A stretch of 28,105 nucleotides of DNA from an uncultured Oscillospiraceae bacterium (GTDB lineage: Bacteria > Bacillota > Clostridia > Oscillospirales > Oscillospiraceae), in assembly GCA_900763675.1 (NCBI GenBank), contig CAAFLE010000079.1, forward strand, positions 1 through 28,105, in the 5' to 3' direction. Shown here piece by piece: positions 7,118 to 15,671 of this stretch (the first letter of the stretch is position 1; the number at the start of each line of letters is the position of its first letter). The position numbers were made by a program, and so were the translations under genes. The notes below the pieces were generated by a model that saw only the letters and a program-made list of their open reading frames with translations, was not told the origin of the DNA and made no database searches.

Positions 7118-9235
7118 ATGATCATCTCTCACAAGAAATTTCCCAATCTCAAGCGCTTTGAGATGGATTACTGCGGCCGTCCGTTCTTTATGGAGGTCGG
7201 CAAGATGGCGGAGCTTTGCAACGCCGCCGTTCTCGTCGGTTACGGCGACACCCGCGTTCTCGTGACCGCGACCGCGTCCGCCCGCCCGAAGGACGGCATT
7301 GACTACTTCCCTCTCGCCGTGGACTTCAACGAGAAGCTCTACGCCGTGGGCCGCATTCCCGGCAGCTTCAACCGCCGCGAGGGCCGTCCGTCCCTCAACG
7401 CCGTGCTTGCCAGCCGTCTGATCGACCGCCCGATGCGCCCGCTGTTCCCGTCCGATCTGCGCAACGACGTCGTTATCGCCTGCGAAGTACTTGCCGTTGA
7501 CCGCGACTGCTCCCCCGAGATCGCCGCGATGATCGGCGCGTCCGCCGCCGTGTCCATTTCCGACATTCCGTTCAACGGTCCCATCGCCGGCATCGTCCTC
7601 GGCTGGGACGGCGAGAAGTACCTCTTCAACCCCACCGCCGCCGAGAAAGCCGGCAACCGCATGACGACGACCATCGCCGCCACGCACAAGAAGATCGTCA
7701 TGATCGAGTCTGAGGCGGATCAGGTCCCCGACGACGTCATGTACGAGGGCATCGTGCAGGCGCATGAGATGGTGCAGCCGATGCTCGATCTCATTGACCG
7801 CATGGTCGCCGAGATCGGCAAGCCGAAGTTCTCCTACGAGCACGCCGCGTTCGATGAGGAGCTTTTTGAAAAGCTCGTCGAGAACGAGTTTGCCGGCATG
7901 GAATACTGCATGGACACCGACGACAAGAACGTCCGCGAAGCCCGCGTGAACGAATGGGTCACCGCCATGCAGGAAAAGTATGAGGCCGACCACCCCGAGA
8001 TCATGCAGTATATGGACGAGATCCTCTACAAGCTGCAGAAAAAGGTCGTCAAAAAGTGGCTGCTCGCCGGTAAGCGTGTGGACGGCCGCGCCATGAATGA
8101 GATCCGTCCGCTCGACGCGGAAGTCGGCGTGCTGCCCGTTGTCCACGGCTCCGCTCTCTTCACCCGCGGACAGACGCAGGTCCTCTCCATCGCCACGCTC
8201 AACACGCTCTCCGCTTCCCAGAAGCTCGACACCATCTGGGAGGAGACCGAGAAGCGCTTCATGCACCACTACAATATGCCCGCCTACTCCACCGGCGAGG
8301 CGCGTGCCGCCCGCAGCACGGGCCGCCGCGAGTACGGTCACGGCGCTCTCGTTGAGAAGGCGCTCCAGTCCGTCATTCCGTCCGTAGAGGACTTCCCCTA
8401 CGCTATTCGCGTGGTGAGCGAGGTTCTCTCCTCCAACGGCTCCACGTCGCAGGGTTCCATCTGCGGCACGACGCTCGCACTCATGGACGCCGGCGTGCCG
8501 CTCAAGGCGCCCGTCGCCGGCATCAGCTGCGGTCTTATCCAGGACGGCGACAACTTCACGACGTTCATTGACATTCAGGGCGTGGAGGACTTCCACGGCG
8601 AGATGGACTTCAAGGTTGCCGGCACGAAGGAAGGTATCACCGCCATCCAGATGGATCTGAAGAACGACGGTCTCAAGCACGAGATCATTAAGGAAGCCTT
8701 TGCCATCACGAAGGAAGCCCGCTTCCAGATCCTCGACGAGGTCATGCTCAAGGCTCTGCCTGAGCCGCGCCGCGAGCTTGCCAAGACCGCGCCGAAGATG
8801 ATCCAGATGAAGATCAACCCCGACAAGATCCGCGAGGTCATCGGCTCCGGCGGCAAGGTCATCCAGAAGATCACCGCCGAAACCAACACCAAGATCGACA
8901 TCACCGACGACGGCAACATCTACATTGCCTCCGAGGACATTGAGGCGTGCCGCGCCGCCCGCAAGACCATCGAGAACATCGTCTTTGAGCCGGAAATCGG
9001 CGCTCTGTACTACGGTCGCGTGTCCAACATCCGCTCCGACTTCGGCGCGTGGGTCGAGCTGGCTCCGGGCAAGGACGGTCTTGTGAAGATCAAGGACCTT
9101 GAGTTCAAGCGCACCGAGAAGGTCGAGGATGTTCTCAACATCGGCGACATGACGTGGGTCAAGGTCATGAACGTCGGTCCGAAGGGCATTGATCTCAGCC
9201 GCAAGGACGCGCTCAAGGAGCGCGGCGAAGCATAA
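7118..9235 (+). CDS. pnp: Polyribonucleotide nucleotidyltransferase (PNPase)
   Basis: A 705-residue cytoplasmic exoribonuclease that degrades RNA 3' to 5' with phosphate, releasing nucleoside diphosphates. All domains are present in order: a first RNase PH-like domain (about 1-210), a helical linker, a catalytic second RNase PH domain (about 310-540), a KH domain and an S1 domain. The second PH domain contains the GQTQVLS segment, phosphate-binding STGRREYGHG and the metal-binding DFHGEMDFKVAGT. The KH domain has the GxxG loop GSGG, and the S1 domain has YYGRVSNIRSDFGAWVEL. The length matches the family. The ATG at 7118 has AAAAGGAG about 10 bp upstream. It follows rpsO after a terminator and precedes an M16 peptidase. 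Confidence 0.98.
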   Translation: MIISHKKFPNLKRFEMDYCGRPFFMEVGKMAELCNAAVLVGYGDTRVLVTATASARPKDGIDYFPLAVDFNEKLYAVGRIPGSFNRREGRPSLNAVLASRLIDRPMRPLFPSDLRNDVVIACEVLAVDRDCSPEIAAMIGASAAVSISDIPFNGPIAGIVLGWDGEKYLFNPTAAEKAGNRMTTTIAATHKKIVMIESEADQVPDDVMYEGIVQAHEMVQPMLDLIDRMVAEIGKPKFSYEHAAFDEELFEKLVENEFAGMEYCMDTDDKNVREARVNEWVTAMQEKYEADHPEIMQYMDEILYKLQKKVVKKWLLAGKRVDGRAMNEIRPLDAEVGVLPVVHGSALFTRGQTQVLSIATLNTLSASQKLDTIWEETEKRFMHHYNMPAYSTGEARAARSTGRREYGHGALVEKALQSVIPSVEDFPYAIRVVSEVLSSNGSTSQGSICGTTLALMDAGVPLKAPVAGISCGLIQDGDNFTTFIDIQGVEDFHGEMDFKVAGTKEGITAIQMDLKNDGLKHEIIKEAFAITKEARFQILDEVMLKALPEPRRELAKTAPKMIQMKINPDKIREVIGSGGKVIQKITAETNTKIDITDDGNIYIASEDIEACRAARKTIENIVFEPEIGALYYGRVSNIRSDFGAWVELAPGKDGLVKIKDLEFKRTEKVEDVLNIGDMTWVKVMNVGPKGIDLSRKDALKERGEA

Positions 9236-9258
9236 AATTCGCTTCACGACAATATGCT

Positions 9259-9283
9259 ACGGCGGGGGCTATGCTCCCGCCGT
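9259..9283 (+). terminator. Hairpin between pnp and the M16 peptidase gene
   Basis: An 8-bp GC-rich stem (9259-9266 with 9276-9283) has a 9-base loop and is followed by TTCCATTC. The U tract is poor, so it is a weak terminator or an mRNA-stabilising hairpin that allows read-through into the M16 gene. Confidence 0.45.
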
Positions 9284-9301
9284 TTCCATTCGGAGGTCTC
9301 C

Positions 9302-10549
9302 ATGTACGAAATCATCACACTTCCCAACGGCGTGCGCATCGCGCACGAAAAAATGTCCGGCGTCCGCTCCGCCGCCGTCGGTATCTGGGTCGGCGTCGGC
9401 TCGCGCTACGAACGCCGCGGCGAGGAGGGCAGCGCCCATTTTATCGAGCATATGCTCTTCAAGGGTACGACGCACAGCACCGCCGCCGAGCTTGCCGGGC
9501 GGATGGACGCCATCGGCGGGCAGGTCAACGCCTTTACGTCCCGCGACTCCACGTGCTTTTATGCCCGCGTGCTGGACAGCCATCTGGACGAGGCGTCGGA
9601 CATTCTCTGCGAGATGTTTTTCGATTCTCTCTTCTCGGAATCGGACGTTGCCAACGAGCGCGGCGTCGTTCTTGAAGAAATTGATATGTACCGCGACACG
9701 CCGGAGGATGTCGTCATCGAGCAGCTTATGGCGAAGACGTTTCCCGGTGCGCTCGGAAAACCTGTGCTGGGCCGCCCCGCGTCGCTCGAGGGCATGACCG
9801 GCGCGTCGCTCCGCGCCTTCAAGGAGCGCGAATACAGCCCCGACCGGATCGTCGTGTCCGTATGCGGCAACTTCACGGACAAAAATCTCCGCCAGCTCTG
9901 CGATAGGTTTTCCGCGCTCGCGCCGTCAAAGCCGCACAGCTACCGGAAGAGCGCCTATACGAGCGCCGTCGTCGTAAAGCGCAAAGCGACGGAACAGAAT
10001 CATTTCTGTCTCTCCTTCCCCGGGCTGCCGGACGGCGCTCCGAACCGGTTTGCGTGGCAGGTCCTCTCCATGGCGCTCGGCGGCGGAATGTCCTCGCGTC
10101 TGTTCCAGACGGTGCGGGAAAAGCACGGTCTCTGCTACAGCATCGGGAGCTTCACCGCCGCATACAAGGAGACCGGTATGCTCGCCGTTTCCACCGCCGT
10201 CGGACGCGATTCCGAGGAGAAGGCGCTCGCGCTCATCCGCGAGGAGATCGAAAAATTCCGGCAGGACGGCATCACCGATAAAGAGCTGCGCACGGCGCGG
10301 GAGCTGATCAAGTCCGGTATCATTCTCTCGCTGGAATCCAGCTCCAGCCGCATGAACCGGCTCGGCTCGGGACTGCTGCTGCTCGGCAGATGTCTCACCG
10401 CCGACGAGATCATTGAGCGCTACGACGCCGTGACCGGCGAGGAGGTTCTTGCACTGGCGCGGGAAATGCTTGTGCCTGAAAAGATGGGCTTTTCCGCCGT
10501 CGGGCGGCTCGCTCCCGCGGAGGATTACCTCTCCGTTTTCGGAAAATAA
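9302..10549 (+). CDS. M16 family zinc peptidase
   Basis: A 415-residue protein of the insulinase/processing-peptidase family. The inverted zinc motif HFIEH is at residues 46-50, followed by the third-ligand region ERGVVLEEI about 75 residues later. The second, non-catalytic half contains the usual ALGGGMSSRLFQTVREKHGLCYSI stretch, split by function into the Gly-rich loop and the Arg/Tyr pair that contact substrate. Both M16 halves are present and the length is normal for the short bacterial form, which is usually cytoplasmic. The start at 9302 has CGGAGG 5 bp upstream; an earlier in-frame ATG has none. In Gram-positive bacteria this gene often lies downstream of pnp, as here. Its substrate is not known. 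Confidence 0.93.
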   Translation: MYEIITLPNGVRIAHEKMSGVRSAAVGIWVGVGSRYERRGEEGSAHFIEHMLFKGTTHSTAAELAGRMDAIGGQVNAFTSRDSTCFYARVLDSHLDEASDILCEMFFDSLFSESDVANERGVVLEEIDMYRDTPEDVVIEQLMAKTFPGALGKPVLGRPASLEGMTGASLRAFKEREYSPDRIVVSVCGNFTDKNLRQLCDRFSALAPSKPHSYRKSAYTSAVVVKRKATEQNHFCLSFPGLPDGAPNRFAWQVLSMALGGGMSSRLFQTVREKHGLCYSIGSFTAAYKETGMLAVSTAVGRDSEEKALALIREEIEKFRQDGITDKELRTARELIKSGIILSLESSSSRMNRLGSGLLLLGRCLTADEIIERYDAVTGEEVLALAREMLVPEKMGFSAVGRLAPAEDYLSVFGK

Positions 10550-10554
10550 AGGGC

Positions 10555-10586
10555 AAAACGGCAGAACCGATGGTTCTGCCGTTTTT
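10555..10586 (+). terminator. Terminator after the M16 peptidase gene
   Basis: A perfect 14-bp stem (10555-10568 with 10572-10585) with a 3-base loop runs straight into a T tract. Confidence 0.9.
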
Positions 10587-10663
10587 ATCCGTATTTTTGA
10601 TATATCTGCTGTAAGAAATGTGGTATTCTCTTCATAGAAACATCTGATCCGGAGGTCTTTTTT

Positions 10664-11275
10664 ATGATTACCGTAAATGCACTCGGCGAGGCTTGCCCGA
10701 TGCCGGTCGTAAAAGCAAAGAAAGCCATTGACGCGCTCACTGCGCCGGAAACCGTGCAGGTCCTCGTCGATAACGACGCCGCCGTGCAGAATCTCACCCG
10801 TCTTGCGGGGCAGTACGGCTTTGCCGTCCGCGCTGAAAAGCAGGAGGAGAACCGCTTCGCCGTCACGATCGACGCGACCAGCGAAAAGAAAGAGGTCGCC
10901 GACGACGCCGTTGTCTGCGCTCCGTCCAAGCAGGGCGGGAAGAACATCGTCGTCGCCGTTTCCAAGGATCATATGGGCGAGGGTGAGGAAGCGCTCGGCA
11001 AAACGCTGCTCAAGGCGTTTATCTTCGCACTTACGCAGCAGGACGCGCTGCCGAAAACCATTCTCTTCTACAACAGCGGCGCTTACGTCACCAGCACCGA
11101 GGGTCCTTCCATCGCCGATCTCAAGACGCTGGAAGCGCAGGGCGTGGAGATTCTGACCTGCGGCACGTGCCTTGACTACTATCATCTCAAGGAGCATCTG
11201 CTCGTCGGCGGCATCACGAATATGTACTCCATCGTGGAAACGCTGGAAAACGCCGACGTTGTCATCAAACCCTGA
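10664..11275 (+). CDS. yedF: YedF-type sulfurtransferase-like selenium metabolism protein
   Basis: A 203-residue protein with an N-terminal TusA/SirA-like domain (about 1-75) carrying the CPMP motif, with Cys at residue 11. A C-terminal DsrE-like domain (about 90-203) follows, with LFYNSGAYV, a conserved EGPS and LTCGTCLDYY containing two Cys. This fusion is the form called YedF in selenium-using bacteria, often found near selD and selenocysteine genes. No sel gene lies in this window, so the selenium link is from family knowledge only. CGGAGG lies about 10 bp before the ATG. The gene is monocistronic, bounded by terminators on both sides. A convincing promoter was not identified. Confidence 0.88.
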   Translation: MITVNALGEACPMPVVKAKKAIDALTAPETVQVLVDNDAAVQNLTRLAGQYGFAVRAEKQEENRFAVTIDATSEKKEVADDAVVCAPSKQGGKNIVVAVSKDHMGEGEEALGKTLLKAFIFALTQQDALPKTILFYNSGAYVTSTEGPSIADLKTLEAQGVEILTCGTCLDYYHLKEHLLVGGITNMYSIVETLENADVVIKP

Positions 11276-11294
11276 CAAAAGATAAAGATAAACG

Positions 11295-11325
11295 AAAGCA
11301 GCAGACGGGTATGTCTGCTGCTTTT
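11295..11325. terminator. Bidirectional terminator after yedF
   Basis: A perfect 12-bp stem (11295-11306 with 11313-11324) with a 6-base loop and TTTT on the plus side. On the minus strand it would follow the end of the WYL-type gene remnant. Confidence 0.8.
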
Positions 11326-11328
11326 CTG

Positions 11329-11640
11329 CTATTCACGGTATAGGGACGCCATGCTTTGTATCCGGCGCTTTATCTCTTCACGGACATGGCCAGGCTCCAA
11401 GCACTCGCATTTATCTCCAAAGCTGAGAAGAATATCGTAGTAATAGTCCCGCTCGATGAACGGGTAGTTTACAAGATAGTAGTCCTCTCCATCGGGAGTG
11501 ACGCGATCCTGCGTGCAGAATTCAAGCACCCGATCCAGCACCGATTTGTGGATGCGGATCTTTATATCCGTTTGCAGCGTTTCCAAGATCGGCTCAAAAT
11601 CCAGAACCGGCTTTTCAAAGTCGCGGGGACGATAGGTTTC
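11329..11640 (-). pseudogene. WYL-type regulator, C-terminal remnant
   Basis: About 100 codons on the minus strand encode the end of a WYL-domain transcriptional regulator: FEPILETLQTDIKIRIHK, then YYLVNYPFIERDYYYDILLSFG and a last helix VREEIKRRI before the TAG at 11329. The N-terminal helix-turn-helix and most of the WYL domain are missing. Upstream, the same frame runs on into sequence that encodes a DJ-1-type protein on the opposite strand, so the frame stays open only by chance. No start codon or ribosome binding site fits. The right boundary is approximate (11630-11655). A rearrangement, not gradual decay, is likely because the remaining codons look undamaged. Confidence 0.7.
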
Positions 11641-11642
11641 CT

Positions 11643-12066
11643 GCAGCGCGTTCTGCTGCTGCCGGGAGGGAACACATGGGACGATCCGAAGCACGGTGCT
11701 GCGGTAAAAAAAGCGGCGGAGCTGCTTTCCGCCGGAGGTACGGTATGCGCCATTTGCGGAGCGACGGCTGCGCTCGCCCGCGCCGGTCTGCTGGACCGGC
11801 GTCCGCATACGAGCAACGGCGCCGGGTTCCTCGAAATGTTCTGTCCCAATTACAAAGGGACAAGCTTTTATGTTGATATGCCCTCGGTTTCCGACGGAAA
11901 CCTGATCACGGCAAGCGGCGCGGGAGCCTTGCCGTGGGCAAAGCAGATCCTTGCGCATTTGGACGTTTTCCGGTCGGATACGCTCGAAGCATGGTATGCG
12001 TATTTCCGCACCGGCGAGGCGCAGCACTTCTTTGCTCTCATGCAGACTCTTCCCTCGGACAATTAA
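11643..12066 (+). pseudogene. DJ-1/PfpI-type protein, C-terminal remnant
   Basis: About 140 codons encode the second half of a DJ-1/PfpI class I glutamine-amidotransferase-like protein. It begins abruptly with VLLLPGGNTWDD, a normal internal strand-loop of the family. It then has the nucleophile elbow AICGAT with its Cys, the HTSNGAGFLE segment and a normal C-terminus ending at TAA 12066. About 60-70 N-terminal residues and any promoter or ribosome binding site are gone. The frame continues upstream only across the antisense of the WYL remnant. It lies back to back with that remnant, as if two divergent genes lost their shared promoter and both N-termini in one deletion. A terminator still follows. 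Confidence 0.7.
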
Positions 12067-12077
12067 CGGTTTACGCA

Positions 12078-12106
12078 AAAAGCGCGGCATGCCCTGCCGC
12101 GCTTTT
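12078..12106. terminator. Bidirectional terminator
   Basis: A perfect 12-bp stem (12078-12089 with 12095-12106) with a 5-base loop and A/T-rich ends. It serves the DJ-1 remnant on the plus strand and the binding lipoprotein gene, whose stop is at 12112, on the minus strand. Confidence 0.85.
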
Positions 12107-12111
12107 CTCCG

Positions 12112-13824
12112 TTATTTTCCGGTCGTCATGCCCTGAAGCTGCTGACGAAGGATGGCAGGAGTAAAGAACAGCCCCTCGCCGTGGTCGGCGCGAAGATTGA
12201 GCCACGCGCCGCTGCAAAGCTGGTTTTTCGCCGCGAACGCGAGGGGAAGCGCCGCGCTGTCGGCGATCACAAGACTCTCCAGCTCGGCTTCCATGGCGTC
12301 CCGCTCCGCGGAGGAGGCGAACGTCAGCTCCTCGTAAAGCGCGTCAAACTCCGCGCTGCCGTAGCCGGAGAGATTCCAGCCCGGCGACGCCGCGCCGTTC
12401 CAGAATGCGCCGTTTCCCTCGTTCCAGTAATACGGAGCGAGCGAAAGATAGGCGTCGTAATAGCTCTGCACGGCGGTCAAGAACAGATCGAAATCCCCCG
12501 CCTGCGCCGCGGCAAGCGCCCTGTCGCCCGAGAGGACGGTGATCTCCAGCGAAATGCCCGCCGGAGCGCACATATCCTTCAGGAGATTGGCGGCTCGGAC
12601 CCATGCGGTCGCAGTGTCGCTGCACAGGATGCGGAAGGAGAGCTTCTCCCCTGCCGCCGATTCACGCACGCCGTCGCCGTCGGTATCCGTATATCCCGCG
12701 CTTTCCAGAAGCGCCGCCGCTTCCGACGCGCTGCACACCGCCGCTGCAGATGTATCCGTCCCGTAGGGGATCGAAAAGCCGTAGGCAGGCAGAGCGCCGC
12801 CGAAGCCCGTGAGCGCGATGGTCTCCCGATCGGCGCAGAGCGTGATCGCCTCGCGGACGGCTTTTTCCCGCAGCAGGGCGCTTCCCTTGGAGGCAGCGTC
12901 CGTGCGCTGGTTGAACTCTACGAGCAGAAGCTCGCCCGCCGTGCCGTGGGCGGCGCTGCGCCCCTCGGACAGCTCCTGCACGGCGGATACCGAAGCGTTC
13001 CATACCGCGTCCACGAGATTGTCCCGGAGCGCCGCGGTAAGATCGGCGCAGCCGAAATGCAGCTCAACGATCTCGGCGCGGGCGGTGCCGTTCCAGTAAT
13101 CCTCATTCCGGCGCAGCGTCAGTACGCCGTTTTCGTATCCATCCCAGACATACAGTCCCGAGCCGGTCATCGTCTCCGCCGCGATCGTCAGCGCGGCAAG
13201 GCTTTCCCTGGCTTTCGCCGCGTCCCGCGGGATGCCGGAGGAGGTGTATTCAAAGCCCGGCAGAGCGTTCCACACGCTCCGCGGCACGAGCGGCACCCGC
13301 GAAAGACATTCTTCGACCGCCGCAACGTCGCCCCAGGCAAGAAACGACAGGTGCGTATCGTCCGTCACCGAAATGCCGGTCGTGTCGATCAGCTCGCAGC
13401 CCGGATACCCGTACAGTTGCGAAAAGTCCTTCATGGACTGGAGTGAAAACTCCACATCCCGCGCCGTGAGTGCCGTGCCGTCATGGAACAGCACGTCGCT
13501 TCGCAGCGTAAGCGTCCAGAGCATCGCCCCGTCGGAGGCGGCGGGCTGCACCGTATATTCCTGGCAGACGCTGTTGATGTACCGCCCCGTTTCGATGTCG
13601 GTATAAAAGAGCGTATCGTACAGAAGCGATATTGCCGCTGCCGCTTCGTCCGTATCGGCAGTATAGGGGTCGAGCGAATCCGGCGAGACCGAGAAGCCGA
13701 GCCGGAATACCGTCTGCCCGCTCTCCGTTTTTTCCGGTTCCGGGCGGTAGCCGCAGGCGTCCAGAGAAAGAGCCAGCGTCAAAACAAGAAGAAGTATCCA
13801 GATTTTGGATCGGAAGAATTTCAT
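12112..13824 (-). CDS. Family-5 extracellular peptide-type binding lipoprotein
   Basis: A 570-residue full-length solute-binding protein of the SBP_bac_5 family, which delivers oligopeptides or similar ligands to ABC importers. The signal peptide ends in LSLDAC (Cys about residue 24; Asp at -2 is unusual). The mature part opens with LGFSVSPDSLDPYTAD, typical of the family. RSDVLFHDGTALTARDVEFSLQSM and NEDYWNG follow at the usual spacing, and then the complete C-terminal lobe, which the paralogue at 4484 lacks. AAGGA lies about 9 bp before the start. It is downstream of an M3 oligoendopeptidase on the same strand (74-bp gap with a hairpin), suggesting a peptide-scavenging pair. No permease or ATPase genes of the peptide type are nearby. 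Confidence 0.88.
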   Translation of the reverse strand: MKFFRSKIWILLLVLTLALSLDACGYRPEPEKTESGQTVFRLGFSVSPDSLDPYTADTDEAAAAISLLYDTLFYTDIETGRYINSVCQEYTVQPAASDGAMLWTLTLRSDVLFHDGTALTARDVEFSLQSMKDFSQLYGYPGCELIDTTGISVTDDTHLSFLAWGDVAAVEECLSRVPLVPRSVWNALPGFEYTSSGIPRDAAKARESLAALTIAAETMTGSGLYVWDGYENGVLTLRRNEDYWNGTARAEIVELHFGCADLTAALRDNLVDAVWNASVSAVQELSEGRSAAHGTAGELLLVEFNQRTDAASKGSALLREKAVREAITLCADRETIALTGFGGALPAYGFSIPYGTDTSAAAVCSASEAAALLESAGYTDTDGDGVRESAAGEKLSFRILCSDTATAWVRAANLLKDMCAPAGISLEITVLSGDRALAAAQAGDFDLFLTAVQSYYDAYLSLAPYYWNEGNGAFWNGAASPGWNLSGYGSAEFDALYEELTFASSAERDAMEAELESLVIADSAALPLAFAAKNQLCSGAWLNLRADHGEGLFFTPAILRQQLQGMTTGK

Positions 13825-13836
13825 ACAGTCATCCTT

Positions 13837-13881
13837 AAAGCCGGTCGGCGTATTACTTTTATGACGCGCACGACCGGCTTT
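13837..13881 (-). terminator. Hairpin between M3 peptidase and binding lipoprotein genes
   Basis: An 11-bp perfect stem (13837-13847 with 13871-13881) has a 23-base loop. On the minus strand the stem ends in CTTTAAGGA, so the ribosome binding site of the lipoprotein gene begins right at its base. The U tract is short. It may be a partial terminator or a translational control hairpin between the two genes. Confidence 0.5.
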
Positions 13882-13898
13882 TCGTTCAGAGGAGAGAA

Positions 13899-15605
13899 TT
13901 ATTCAATGCCGGTAAGATCGTAGCCGTCCAGCCAGCTCTTCGCCGTTTCGCATACGGTGCGCAGGCAGTTTTCGTCGAACGGGCTTTCGAGACCGGCGTT
14001 TTGCAGAAGCTCCGTGAATACGCGGCTGCCGCCCTGCCGGGTATACGCCATGTAGCGCTCCCACGCCGCCTTGCGATCCTTTTGCAGCAGCGCCCAGATC
14101 TCCAGCGCTACGGTCTGCGCAAGACAGTAGTCGATGTAGTAGAACGGGCTTTGATAGATGTGGAGCTGGCGCTGCCAGCCCTCGCCCTCGCTGTAAACGG
14201 GGATCTCGCCGTCGAGCTTCATCCACGGCATATACACGCCGAGCAGCTCCTTCCATACGCCGTGGCGTTCCGCCGGAGTCATATCCGGCTTTTCATAGAC
14301 GACGTGCTGGAAATGATCGACCATCGTGCCGTAGGGAATGAACGTGAGCGCTCCGGCGAGATGGCTGTAAAGATACTTGCGCGTATCCTTGCCGAAGAAG
14401 CCCTCCGCCCAGGGCCACGCCATGAACTCCATCGACATGGAGTGGACCTCGCACGCTTCCATGCTCGGTTCGTCCATGGGGACGCGCCATGCGTTGAGAT
14501 ACGCCTCAAAGGCGTGTCCCGCCTCGTGCGTGACGACCTCTACGTCGTGCTGCGTGCCGTTGAAGTTGGCGAAGATGAACGGAACATCGTAGTCGGCAAT
14601 GGTCGTGCAGTAGCCGCCCGCCGCCTTGCCCTCGGTGGAGAGGACGTCGAGCAGTTCGCGCTCTCTCATCATGCGGAAGAACGCGCTCGTCTCCGGAGAA
14701 AGCTCGTCATAGAACTTCTGCCCGTGGGCAAGGATGTGTTCGGCGTCGCCGCAGGGGCGTGGGTTGCCGCTGCGGAACGAGAGCGCCGCATCCGCAAAGC
14801 TCAGAGGGTACGTTTTGCCGAGCCGCTTCGCCTGCTCGCGGTAGATGCTCTCGGCGACCGGCACAAGATACTTGCGCACCGCGGCGCGGAACTTCTCCAC
14901 ATCCGCCTTGCCGTAGCAGTTTCTGCCCATGCGGTAGTAGCCGAGCGTCGTATACCCCTCGTAACCGAGCTTTTTCCCCATAGTGTCGCGCAGGTGCGTC
15001 AGCTCGTCATAAATGCGGTCCAGCTCGCTCTGGTGCGCTTTGTACCACGCGCCCTCCGCCTTCCATGCAGCGAGACGGCGGGCGTCGTCCGCGTCGGTCT
15101 TGAATGGCGAGAGCTGCGAGAGCGTATAAACGCCGCCCTCAAACGGGATCTGCGCCGAGGCTATGAGCTTATCATAATCCGTCGAAAGATCGTTTTCCTT
15201 TTGCAGCTCGGGGATGATCGCCGGGGAGAACGTTTTGAGCGCAATCTCGGCGTTGAGGAACATCAGCGAGCCGTATTCCTTTTCAAACTCTGCGCGGTAA
15301 GGCGTGGCAAGCATCGCCTTGGTCCACTCCTGCGCATACTCCTCCAGCTCCGGGGAGAGCTGGTTCCAGAAACGGGTCTCCTCGTCATAGAACGCATCCC
15401 GCGTGTCGATCGTGTGGCGCACCTCGGCAAGCGTGGAGAGCGTCTGGATGTGCTTGAAGAGCGTTTCCTTTTCCAGAAACACGCTTCGCGCCTCGTCGTA
15501 GCTCTGCGCGTCGGTCAGCCGGGCGGTCAGCGCGGCGATGGATTTCTTCAGCGTCTCGCCGTCGGGACGCTCATACGGCATTTCGCAAAATTTCAAGGCT
15601 TCCAT
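13899..15605 (-). CDS. M3 family oligoendopeptidase
   Basis: A 568-residue cytoplasmic zinc metallopeptidase of the thimet oligopeptidase/PepF family, which cleaves short peptides after import. The zinc motif HEAGH is at residues 360-364, followed about 20 residues later by the Glu-rich MEACEVHSMSMEF segment carrying the third ligand. The C-terminal region has the conserved YQSPFYYIDYCLAQ tract, which shapes the substrate site. Length is typical of the clostridial M3 oligoendopeptidases (about 560-600). The start at 15605 has AAGGAG 8 bp upstream. The gene precedes the family-5 binding lipoprotein on the same strand and probably shares its transcript. Confidence 0.93.
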   Translation of the reverse strand: MEALKFCEMPYERPDGETLKKSIAALTARLTDAQSYDEARSVFLEKETLFKHIQTLSTLAEVRHTIDTRDAFYDEETRFWNQLSPELEEYAQEWTKAMLATPYRAEFEKEYGSLMFLNAEIALKTFSPAIIPELQKENDLSTDYDKLIASAQIPFEGGVYTLSQLSPFKTDADDARRLAAWKAEGAWYKAHQSELDRIYDELTHLRDTMGKKLGYEGYTTLGYYRMGRNCYGKADVEKFRAAVRKYLVPVAESIYREQAKRLGKTYPLSFADAALSFRSGNPRPCGDAEHILAHGQKFYDELSPETSAFFRMMRERELLDVLSTEGKAAGGYCTTIADYDVPFIFANFNGTQHDVEVVTHEAGHAFEAYLNAWRVPMDEPSMEACEVHSMSMEFMAWPWAEGFFGKDTRKYLYSHLAGALTFIPYGTMVDHFQHVVYEKPDMTPAERHGVWKELLGVYMPWMKLDGEIPVYSEGEGWQRQLHIYQSPFYYIDYCLAQTVALEIWALLQKDRKAAWERYMAYTRQGGSRVFTELLQNAGLESPFDENCLRTVCETAKSWLDGYDLTGIE

Positions 15606-15625
15606 AAAAAAGCTCCTTAACCTAA

Positions 15626-15665
15626 AAATATCCGGAAAGTATTTTAGCCCACTTTCCGGATATTT
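15626..15665. terminator. Terminator after the ABC ATPase gene
   Basis: A perfect 15-bp stem (15626-15640 with 15651-15665) with a 10-base loop. On the minus strand it is followed by TTTTTAGG, ending the permease-ATPase transcript before the M3 peptidase gene. Confidence 0.85.
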
Positions 15666-15671
15666 GCAACC

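Noticed and set aside
7061..9247. A 728-codon open frame on the minus strand opposite pnp
   Set aside because: It is antisense to a complete, well-conserved PNPase, has a low-complexity His/Asp/Val-rich composition typical of the complement of GC-rich genes, and has no family motif.
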